A DNA stretch of 5,455 nucleotides from Sediminibacterium sp. GTDB lineage: Bacteria > Bacteroidota > Bacteroidia > Chitinophagales > Chitinophagaceae. How positions within the stretch are numbered: the first letter of the stretch is position 1; the number at the start of each line of letters is the position of its first letter. A program made the translations under genes and the position numbers. The stretch covers positions 1-5,455 of the forward strand of contig JAQBNJ010000563.1 in assembly GCA_028288645.1 (NCBI GenBank), given 5' to 3'. Positions 1 to 5,452 of the stretch are shown here, in pieces. The notes under the pieces are model-generated. The model was not told the origin of the DNA. It saw only the letters and a program-made list of their open reading frames with translations, and made no database searches.

Positions 1-300
1 CCCTGGGGGCGTTGTACAAAAAAAGAGGGCAAGAACGGCACGACACTTTACCTGAGTGTATTCGACTGGCCCGTTGATGGAAAATTACTTGTACCGGGAC
101 TTAAAAATGAAACCATTTCCGCTATTCTACTTGCGGATGGCAGCATATGGAAAACGGAGAATACAAAAGAGGGCGTTGTGATCAATCTCCCTGCGAAAGC
201 ACCCGATGCAAATGCATCCGTAATAAAATTGCAGGTAAAAGGAAATGTTGAAAGTGCATTGGAGAAAAAAGGTAAAATGAAAACAGGGGCGATCGATTAA
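1..300 (+). CDS. Alpha-L-fucosidase (GH29), C-terminal fragment; 5' end outside the window
   Basis: An open frame runs from base 1 to a TAA at 298-300, giving 99 residues with no start in view. It opens with Pro-Trp-Gly-Arg-Cys-Thr and continues at residues 17-34 with LYLSVFDWPVDGKLLVPG. This is the typical junction between the GH29 catalytic barrel and its C-terminal beta-sandwich, where most members have a PWGRCT-like stretch and an L-x-V-F-D-W-P strand. The enzyme family releases alpha-L-fucose from glycans by a retaining mechanism. The catalytic Asp and Glu would lie upstream and are not visible. The fragment aligns by eye with residues 361 to about 450 of the complete GH29 encoded at 1730-3526, but ends there and lacks that protein's additional C-terminal module. 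The two are therefore paralogues, not duplicates. The family call is strong; substrate is unknown. It may be co-transcribed with the GH105 gene, but the 243-nt structured gap argues for some separate control. Confidence 0.87.
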   Translation, partial: PWGRCTKKEGKNGTTLYLSVFDWPVDGKLLVPGLKNETISAILLADGSIWKTENTKEGVVINLPAKAPDANASVIKLQVKGNVESALEKKGKMKTGAID

Positions 301-302
301 AT

Positions 303-399
303 GAACATGAATTACACGAATTAGAACGAATGGACTCTATAAATGCATGGTAGGTCAACAAATCGGAATCATTCGTTCCACCTCATGTAATTCGTGTTT
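303..399. repeat. Long imperfect inverted repeat (30-nt arms, 37-nt centre)
   Basis: The left arm 303-332 and the right arm 370-399 are reverse complements at 24 of 30 positions; two more pairs are G-U compatible if the plus strand is transcribed. The mismatches are mostly transitions (308/394, 317/385, 320/382, 323/379), as expected for an old palindrome that is decaying. Both arms contain AATTCGTG- or AATTCATG-like text and end in CATTCGTT, the inner end of each arm. The element begins three bases after the stop of the upstream fucosidase. It could fold as a 3'-end hairpin, although no T tract follows, or it could be a dispersed REP- or MITE-like element. I see no transposase and no clear target-site duplication. 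Confidence 0.7.
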
Positions 400-438
400 G
401 AATAAAGATGATAGTCGTTGGCAGTTGATCAGTTAGAT

Positions 439-497
439 CGTGAGCAATCGCAGGTGAGTAAATAGGGCGCGGATGCTTTGTTTATTCACCGCTCACG
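439..497. other. Bulged hairpin upstream of the GH105 gene
   Basis: An outer 7-bp stem pairs CGTGAGC (439-445) with GCTCACG (491-497). After a 7-nt left-side bulge (446-452), an inner stem pairs GGTGAGTAAA (453-462) with TTTATTCACC (481-490), giving nine Watson-Crick pairs and one G-U pair. It can be extended by about six weaker pairs (463-468 with 475-480) to a 6-nt apical loop. The 3' side ends 46 nt before the GH105 start, so the structure would lie in a 5' leader if transcription starts upstream. No poly-T tract follows, so a simple intrinsic terminator is unlikely. It matches no riboswitch class I know. A degenerate intergenic repeat is the main alternative. Confidence 0.55.
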
Positions 498-507
498 CTC
501 GTTCTCA

Positions 508-521
508 ACAGTAGACAGTAG
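508..521. repeat. Tandem heptamer ACAGTAG x2
   Basis: Two perfect adjacent copies of ACAGTAG lie 22 nt before the GH105 start. A second short direct repeat, CAGTT at 422-426 and 430-434 (period 8), lies in the same gap. Together they suggest this spacer is built from degenerate short repeats. No function can be assigned. Confidence 0.5.
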
Positions 522-543
522 CACAACACTTTAATATTTAGCA

Positions 544-1674
544 ATGAGAAAACAAATCAACCTACTAATTGCATGTGTTAGTTGTTTAACTTGCGCAACA
601 GTTATCGCCCAGACAGGTGCTGACCTGAAAAATTTTCCGAAAGGATCTACACCATTAGAGATCGGCAGATTGGTAGCCAATCATTTTATAGAAACCCCGC
701 ATACAAATTTTAATCGTCCCACGCCACCGAAAGTGATCACTTATCCCGAAACCTGCGGATGGTACGGCGCACTCACCTTTGCAAAAGTTACCGGTGATAA
801 AACCATGGCCAAACAGTTGGCAGACAGGTTTGAACCTTTTTTCGGAAAAGAAGCGGACATGATACCCGTACCCGATCACGTTGACTACAGCGTATTCGGT
901 TCTGTGCCGTTGGAACTCTACATGCAAACCAAAGAGCAAAAATATTTAGATCTCGGAAAAAAGATCGCCGACAACCAATGGGCGCCGCCATCCGGCCCGC
1001 GCGTAAATGAGAATTCAAGAAGATACTATGCCATGGGCCTCACCTGGCAAACACGTTTGTGGGTAGATGATATGTTCATGATCACCATGGTGCAAACACA
1101 GGCCTACCGTGCAACAGGCGATAAGAGTTATCTTGATCATGCCGCTAAAGAAGCGGTTGTGTATCTTGATTCCTTGCAACAACCCAACGGCTTATTTTAC
1201 CATGCACCCGATGTTCCTTATTTCTGGGGCAGGGGCGCAGGTTGGTTTGCAGTTGGCATGGCTGAACTATTACGCAGCATGCCAAAGAATCATCCAGACA
1301 GGCCGCGCATTATGCAAGGCTATCTAACCATGATGGCTTCACTAAAAAAATACCAGGATGCAAATGGTATGTGGCATCAACTGATAGATGATCCCGGCTC
1401 ATGGCCCGAAATGTCCTGCACAGGCATGTTCACTTTTGCGATGATCACCGGTGTTAAAGAAGGATGGCTAGACAAAAAATTATTTGGCCCTGTGGCGCGT
1501 AAAGGATGGCTCGGCATGATCAACTACATCAACCCAAATGGCGATACGCGCGAAGTATGCGAAGGCACAAATAAAAAGAATGACAGGCAATACTATTTAG
1601 ATAGACAAAGGAATGTGGGAGATATGCATGGGCAGGCGCCGGTGTTATGGTGTGCGACGGCGTTGATGAGATGA
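544..1674 (+). CDS. Secreted unsaturated rhamnogalacturonyl/glucuronyl hydrolase, family GH105
   Basis: Proteins of this family add water to the double bond of a 4,5-unsaturated uronic acid at the non-reducing end of lyase-made oligosaccharides, which releases the terminal sugar. The 376-residue length fits a single (alpha/alpha)6-barrel. Residues 1-22 are a Sec signal peptide with likely cleavage VIA|QT, so the enzyme is periplasmic or exported. A LIAC lipobox-like match at residues 8-11 is too close to the N-terminus to be convincing. Visible motifs are W173-V-D175-D-M177 (D175 is the probable catalytic Asp, matching W141-x-D143 of Bacillus YteR as I recall it), H220, W228-G-R230-G-A-G-W234, SCTGMFTFAM at 291-300, and GDMHGQAPVLW near the C-terminus. 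The H220-to-W228 loop is only 8 residues, shorter than I recall in YteR. The ATG at 544 is the only start that keeps the signal peptide; an AT-rich TTTAATATTTA stretch precedes it and there is no Shine-Dalgarno. Substrate (rhamnogalacturonan-, ulvan- or glucuronate-derived) is open. Confidence 0.92.
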   Translation: MRKQINLLIACVSCLTCATVIAQTGADLKNFPKGSTPLEIGRLVANHFIETPHTNFNRPTPPKVITYPETCGWYGALTFAKVTGDKTMAKQLADRFEPFFGKEADMIPVPDHVDYSVFGSVPLELYMQTKEQKYLDLGKKIADNQWAPPSGPRVNENSRRYYAMGLTWQTRLWVDDMFMITMVQTQAYRATGDKSYLDHAAKEAVVYLDSLQQPNGLFYHAPDVPYFWGRGAGWFAVGMAELLRSMPKNHPDRPRIMQGYLTMMASLKKYQDANGMWHQLIDDPGSWPEMSCTGMFTFAMITGVKEGWLDKKLFGPVARKGWLGMINYINPNGDTREVCEGTNKKNDRQYYLDRQRNVGDMHGQAPVLWCATALMR

Positions 1675-1729
1675 TCCAGTCAATTAAAATCACGGATCTT
1701 TGGGCAGATTTTTTTCAATTGAATTACGT

Positions 1730-3526
1730 ATGCAGAAGTATTATAAAGCAGCCGGCTTGGTATTGATCATGTTTTGCATGATCAATACCTGTTATGCACA
1801 GAAGATGGAAGAGATGTGGGATACGGGAACTATAAAAAAAGAACATCCTGATCTCACATGGTTTGCCAATGCAAAATTCGGCTTGTTTATTCATTGGGGA
1901 CTTTATTCAAAACTGGCCGGAGAATGGAAGGGCAAAAGATATTATGGCAGTGGTGAATGGATCATGAACCAGGCAAAAATTCCGGCAGCAGAATATGCAA
2001 AAGTAGCGCTCGAATTTAACCCGGTAAATTTTGACGCCGGGGAATGGACAAAACTTGCAAAAGATGCAGGTATCAAATACATAGTCATTACAGCCAAACA
2101 TCATGAAGGCTTTGCCATGTTTGATTCTAAAGTGAGCAATTTTACAATTGTAAAAGCATCTCCTTATAAAAAAGATCCTATGAAGGCCCTTGCGGCTGCT
2201 GCTGCGAAGCAGGGAATTCATTTTGGATTTTATTACTCGCAGTTTGTTGACTGGCATGAACCAAATGGTGGTCGAAACAACTGGGACTTTGATGAAACCA
2301 AAAAAAAATACGAGATCTATTATCGCGATAAAGCGATCCCGCAGTTAAAGGAATTGCTCACGAATTATGGGCCATTGGGTATTGTATGGTTTGACCTTCC
2401 GGGAGGGCTCACCAGGCAAGAAACCCAAAGCCTTGTAAACAGCCTTCATGCATTGCAACCTCAAAGTTTATTCAGTAGCCGGGTAGGACAGGGAATGGGC
2501 GATTACAAAGATTTTGGTGATAGCGAAATACCACCTGTTCCAATCAATGGTGCATGGGAAAGCATCTTTACGCATAATGACAGTTGGGGATATATTGAAC
2601 ATGATATGAATTTTAAATCAGCAAAACAGATTATTCAATTACTTGCCAGTGTTGTATCTAAAGGAGGAAACCTGATGCTGAATGTTGGTCCTGACGGGAA
2701 TGGCAATATACCTGCCTATTCAGAAAAGTATTTACGGGAAACAGGCAAATGGCTCGCAAAAAACGGGGAAAGTATTTATAATACAACGTATGGCTTTATT
2801 CCTGCACAACCCTGGGGGGTAACTTCTTCTAAGCCGGGTAAATTATTTCTGCATGTATTTAATCATCCGTTTAATAATAAATTATTGGTACCCCGGTTTT
2901 CACTTCATGTAAATAAAGTCTATCAGCTAACGGGTAAGAAAATGATCCCCTGGCATAAACAAGGTAATGACGTGATACTCGATATTCCTCCACTTATTAA
3001 TCCCTCTCCTAATACTGTATTTGTTATTGAATACAGCGGCACAGAACCCGCATATGATTCTGTTGCTCCCATTATAGTTTCCCCGCATTTCGCGATAAAC
3101 CCGGTTGAGGCAATTACGGCAAAAACATCAGGTGATGCGGCTATTAAAAGTATAACGTTTAGCCATTATTTTGGCGATTGGAAACACGCAACCTGCGTTA
3201 CCGGCCAGAAAATACCAGGCGATAGTGCAAGTTTCCAGATACGGGTAACGGAAGCGGGTGATTATAAACTGATCCTGGAATATGCCTGTCCACAGGAAAG
3301 TGCCCGGCAGGAAGGAAGCGTAACCGTAAATGGAAAGGAATATTTGTTCAAAACGCTTCGTACTTCTGAAATAGAAAAAAGTGCGCCCATACTTTTTATT
3401 AAACACCCTGTGGTGGTAACAACCATAACAACCCCGGGTGTTTATTCAATTGTTATTCGCCCCATGCAACAGGGGAAAGAATTATTCAAATTAAAGACAG
3501 TGATTTTTGAACCATTAAGCAACTGA
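1730..3526 (+). CDS. Secreted alpha-L-fucosidase (GH29) with extra C-terminal beta-rich module
   Basis: This 598-residue protein hydrolyses terminal alpha-L-fucosides if it behaves as its family does. I chose the ATG at 1730 over the in-frame TTG at 1700 because it gives a clean signal peptide (residues 1-23, cleavage CYA|QK); the longer form would put ten extra residues ahead of it. Catalytic-barrel signatures in order (ATG numbering) are WFANAKFGLFIHWG (44-57), WIMNQAKIP (77-85), TAKHHEGFAMFD (121-132), and GIVWFD ending at D222, the probable nucleophile. DSEIPP with E266 is a candidate acid/base, and WESIFTHNDSWGY spans 276-288. A beta-sandwich like that of the upstream GH29 starts at PWG 361-363, but the usual Arg-Cys is replaced by Val-Thr. 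Residues from about 450 to 598 form a further beta-rich module (for example RVTEAGDYKLILEYAC), which resembles a carbohydrate-binding fold. The gene lies 55 nt after the GH105 stop on the same strand, so co-transcription is likely. A related substrate such as alpha-L-galactose cannot be excluded. Confidence 0.92.
   Translation: MQKYYKAAGLVLIMFCMINTCYAQKMEEMWDTGTIKKEHPDLTWFANAKFGLFIHWGLYSKLAGEWKGKRYYGSGEWIMNQAKIPAAEYAKVALEFNPVNFDAGEWTKLAKDAGIKYIVITAKHHEGFAMFDSKVSNFTIVKASPYKKDPMKALAAAAAKQGIHFGFYYSQFVDWHEPNGGRNNWDFDETKKKYEIYYRDKAIPQLKELLTNYGPLGIVWFDLPGGLTRQETQSLVNSLHALQPQSLFSSRVGQGMGDYKDFGDSEIPPVPINGAWESIFTHNDSWGYIEHDMNFKSAKQIIQLLASVVSKGGNLMLNVGPDGNGNIPAYSEKYLRETGKWLAKNGESIYNTTYGFIPAQPWGVTSSKPGKLFLHVFNHPFNNKLLVPRFSLHVNKVYQLTGKKMIPWHKQGNDVILDIPPLINPSPNTVFVIEYSGTEPAYDSVAPIIVSPHFAINPVEAITAKTSGDAAIKSITFSHYFGDWKHATCVTGQKIPGDSASFQIRVTEAGDYKLILEYACPQESARQEGSVTVNGKEYLFKTLRTSEIEKSAPILFIKHPVVVTTITTPGVYSIVIRPMQQGKELFKLKTVIFEPLSN
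1759..1789 (+). repeat. Perfect 13-bp inverted repeat with 5-nt loop inside the signal-peptide codons
   Basis: GGTATTGATCATG (1759-1771) and CATGATCAATACC (1777-1789) are exact reverse complements separated by TTTTG. The hairpin starts 30 nt after the chosen ATG and covers the codons for the hydrophobic core of the signal peptide, about residues 10-20. Each arm also contains the self-complementary hexamer TGATCA. In mRNA it would form a stable stem right behind the initiating ribosome site. No poly-T follows, so it is not a canonical terminator. Whether it is functional or accidental cannot be told from one sequence. Confidence 0.8.
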
Positions 3527-3546
3527 TTAATTAATTTAATATTTCT

Positions 3547-3578
3547 ATGGAAATTTGTTGCGCAACTTTTTCTTCCAT
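3547..3578. terminator. Possible shared terminator between convergent genes
   Basis: The 53-nt gap between the two stop codons contains ATGGAA (3547-3552) pairing with TTCCAT (3573-3578), and within it the palindrome GTTGCGCAAC (3557-3566) followed by five T residues. The A-rich and T-rich flanks would give a U tract in either direction only in part. The inner stem is short once a loop is allowed, so termination efficiency is doubtful. Its position at the meeting point of two convergent genes is the main support. Confidence 0.4.
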
Positions 3579-3579
3579 T

Positions 3580-5127
3580 TTAATACCCAATATTCCTTAC
3601 TGCCCCCTTCCCCAATCTCTCTTCCAACTGCGCTAAATACAAACTGCCAGGCGTTACCCGCACTCCATGCGAATCATACAAACCCTCGGGCAACAGCGGT
3701 AGTTGATTAAAAGGCGCTGCCTTTTTTTGTTGCTCCCCAATGCTGCCGATAACCCAATTAGCTGATCCTGGCGGTTGTTGATTTAAAAAAGATTTTGCTT
3801 TCGAGTTCCAGGCAACGGCCCAACCGATGGCCCATCCGTGGCCGGAGCCCATGGAACCACGATTCATGAAATCAATTCCGCCGGCGGGCACCTCGCAGTT
3901 ATCAACTAATAATCCGGTTGCCCAACGCTGGTGGGGTTGGATCCATCCATTGCCTTTGAAAATGCAATTCAATAAAACAACAGGGCCCGATACTTTTGCG
4001 CCGGTGGCGAGGAAGAAAATATTATCGCCGGAGATATTGCATTGGTTGAATAAAATTTGCGGGCCGCTGCCATTTAAATCCGCAGGTTTTGCAGCGCCAA
4101 GGGTTGGAACTTCGTGGTTGATATTCACATGATCCACTGTAATGCGTTTACCATTTACGCTGATACTGTTCACTGTGTTTAATATCTCAATATTTCTTGC
4201 CCAACCATCACTCATGCCATCCATCGTAAATGCGCGGTGATGACCCTCGCTGATGGTAACAGATTGCGCGGGACAAACGATCCTGAAATTCTCCATACCG
4301 ATTTGTGAAAGCTCGCCTGTAATATTTATCTTCTGAACAGTGATCGCGCCAAATTGTGAATCATAAGAATCATTCAACGGCACATCAACCGTGATCTTAT
4401 TTTTTTCGATCTTTTGTATAATGCGGTCCGATGAGATCTCGCCTGTAACCCAGGTTTGTTTTTTTCCGTCGCGAACAAGGTTATCCATCCCCATAAATTT
4501 CACCCATGCTTCTGTAACCGGGCGACTGATGCGGATCATATCACCCACTTTAAAACCGGATGCGTCTACCAGTGTAAAACTAAAAGAGCTTACAGGAACA
4601 TAGGTGTCGGCAATGACTGTTGCATTGCCGATGGTATTTGTTTTAACCGGGCCCTTCACTACGATACAGGCATGTGGTTTTCCTGTCATGTTTAAAATCG
4701 TTCCGTTTTCTCCTGAACCACTTCCGCGCAGAACAATTCCGCTGGTGTTGATGTTGATTGGGTTGTCGCAATTATATGTGCCGGGCTTAAGCAGTATCGC
4801 TCCCCTAAAACTATTTACCGGTTCTGTAGCTGCTAACTGATCGATCGCTTTTTGAATGTTGGAAGAATTATCTCCATCAACAGGGGAGAGTGTAATTTTT
4901 GTGCCGATGTTGGGAATGGTTACACCACCACCCATATAACCCGCATAAGAATAATCCATGATCCTGTCGCCTTTATCCGTTTTTTTATATTCGAGTTTTC
5001 CATTTGCATTGGGATATACCCATTGGCTTTTAGCGGATTGGGAATGGGAATTGGTGGCAGGTAAAAGTGCTATAAAGGTTAATGAGAGTGCAAAACATTT
5101 TTTTATAAAAAGGCGAGTCGGTTTCAT
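3580..5127 (-). CDS. Secreted right-handed beta-helix protein, pectate-lyase superfamily (putative polysaccharide lyase or hydrolase)
   Basis: This 515-residue protein starts at the ATG at 5127 on the minus strand and ends at the TAA at 3580-3582. Residues 1-29 form a signal peptide (positive RLFIKK start, hydrophobic core, cleavage near SHS|QS). A conserved-looking DRIMDYSYAGYMGGGV (54-69) precedes the beta-helix entry at 81-135. There DGDNSSNIQKAID, RGAILLKPGTY and IVLRGSGSG match the N-terminal coils of pectate-lyase-like proteins that use D-x-x-x-x-IQ-x-AI and G-x-Y. Later coils carry NIEILNTVNSISV (312-324) and IDFMNRGSMGSGHGWAIGWAVAWN (418-441, split by eye into several strands). GH28 signature motifs (NTD, DD, SHG, RIK) are not seen. 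Candidate functional residues are H296/H297, H399, R401 and H430, chosen only because they sit in the most motif-like parts. It lies convergent to the GH105/GH29 genes and has its own upstream region. A lyase role fits the GH105 neighbour but is inferred; I cannot assign a numbered family. Confidence 0.78.
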   Translation of the reverse strand: MKPTRLFIKKCFALSLTFIALLPATNSHSQSAKSQWVYPNANGKLEYKKTDKGDRIMDYSYAGYMGGGVTIPNIGTKITLSPVDGDNSSNIQKAIDQLAATEPVNSFRGAILLKPGTYNCDNPININTSGIVLRGSGSGENGTILNMTGKPHACIVVKGPVKTNTIGNATVIADTYVPVSSFSFTLVDASGFKVGDMIRISRPVTEAWVKFMGMDNLVRDGKKQTWVTGEISSDRIIQKIEKNKITVDVPLNDSYDSQFGAITVQKINITGELSQIGMENFRIVCPAQSVTISEGHHRAFTMDGMSDGWARNIEILNTVNSISVNGKRITVDHVNINHEVPTLGAAKPADLNGSGPQILFNQCNISGDNIFFLATGAKVSGPVVLLNCIFKGNGWIQPHQRWATGLLVDNCEVPAGGIDFMNRGSMGSGHGWAIGWAVAWNSKAKSFLNQQPPGSANWVIGSIGEQQKKAAPFNQLPLLPEGLYDSHGVRVTPGSLYLAQLEERLGKGAVRNIGY

Positions 5128-5200
5128 GATATGATCTAAATGCGTGAAATGATAAATGGCAATACTAAGTAACAGTAATTCGTCAATAGCCGTGAATTGT

Positions 5201-5242
5201 ATATTAACCTTGTAATAAGCAATATTAACTTGCTAATTGCTG
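5201..5242 (-). promoter_or_regulatory. 21-bp-period direct repeat, candidate operator for the beta-helix gene
   Basis: ATATTAAC occurs exactly at 5201-5208 and 5222-5229. Over the first 16 positions of each half the match is 13, with a shared TAAT at the end. The 21-bp period is two helical turns, so both copies face the same side of DNA. They lie 74-115 bp upstream of the minus-strand start codon. Tandem sites of this spacing are typical of AraC-type DNA-binding domains, including those of the hybrid two-component regulators that control many Bacteroidota polysaccharide loci. An overlapping inverted repeat, AGCAAT/ATTGCT (5218-5223 and 5236-5241), is an alternative reading. AT-rich composition weakens the case. 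Confidence 0.3.
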
Positions 5243-5277
5243 CCAATGACTACGCAGTAAGTTAGTTTAGCTTCAAT

Positions 5278-5452
5278 ATTCCGTAGGGATAAATGCCTTG
5301 TAGAAAATAAGATTAAGTGGCCACATTTACCCCGGCGGGCAATGTCATTAAGTTAAGGGAAACATTTTTTTTGCTTAAAACATTTTGTTCCATCGGAACA
5401 ATTGGTAGGTAGCAATTCAAATAAAATGATTGATTACGTTCCGTAGGAACGT
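5278..5452. repeat. Array of four short triloop hairpins with 51-58-bp spacing
   Basis: Four palindromes share a YCC-NNN-GGR core. Unit 1 (5278-5290) is ATTCC-GTA-GGGAT with one G-T pair. Unit 2 (5331-5339) is CCC-GGC-GGG and the weakest. Unit 3 (5385-5401) is a perfect 7-bp stem, TTGTTCC-ATC-GGAACAA. Unit 4 (5436-5452) is a perfect 7-bp stem, ACGTTCC-GTA-GGAACGT. Their centres at 5284, 5335, 5393 and 5444 are 51, 58 and 51 bp apart. After the triloop, units 1, 3 and 4 continue to AATG or TTTG/ATTG at the same offset, and units 1 and 3 are followed by a GTAG. The array may run on past the window edge. It resembles REP-like intergenic repeats that I recall from Bacteroidota genomes; family membership is not verified. 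Confidence 0.6.

Noticed and set aside
301..543. Possible tRNA, small RNA gene or riboswitch in the spacer.
   Set aside because: No cloverleaf, no conserved riboswitch core and no terminator-like T tract were found; the structures present are better described as hairpins or repeats.
655..1327. Shorter open frames on both strands within the GH105 gene, and similar ones across the GH29 and beta-helix genes.
   Set aside because: They overlap genes with clear family motifs, and their translations show no recognisable domain or signal. They are shadows of the real reading frames.
1700..1729. In-frame TTG at 1700 as the start of the second fucosidase.
   Set aside because: It would add ten residues ahead of a well-formed signal peptide; the ATG at 1730 is far more plausible.
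1675..1729. Terminator between the GH105 and second GH29 genes (CAATT/AATTG flanking a seven-T run).
   Set aside because: The 5-bp A/T-rich arms lie 32 nt apart and the T run is inside rather than after the stem, so termination is unlikely.
2140..2155. Perfect 16-bp palindrome TTTTACAATTGTAAAA inside the GH29 gene.
   Set aside because: It encodes the family-conserved Asn-Phe-Thr-Ile-Val-Lys stretch, and the AT-rich composition makes such a palindrome not very unlikely. No regulatory context is visible.
2300..2308. Run of nine A residues in the GH29 gene that could allow slippage or phase variation.
   Set aside because: The frame is intact and the run simply encodes three Lys codons (AAA). 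Nothing suggests switching.
3400..3444. Inverted repeat TAAACACCC / GGGTGTTTA with a 27-nt centre near the end of the GH29 gene.
   Set aside because: Nine-bp arms with loops of this size are expected about once by chance in a window of this length, and there is no T tract.
5160..5187. Bacteroidota-type promoter for the beta-helix gene (TAGTATTG at 5160-5167 with ATTG at 5184-5187, minus strand).
   Set aside because: The -7-like octamer has one mismatch and the upstream element is 16 nt away instead of the usual 19-21, so it falls short of a call.
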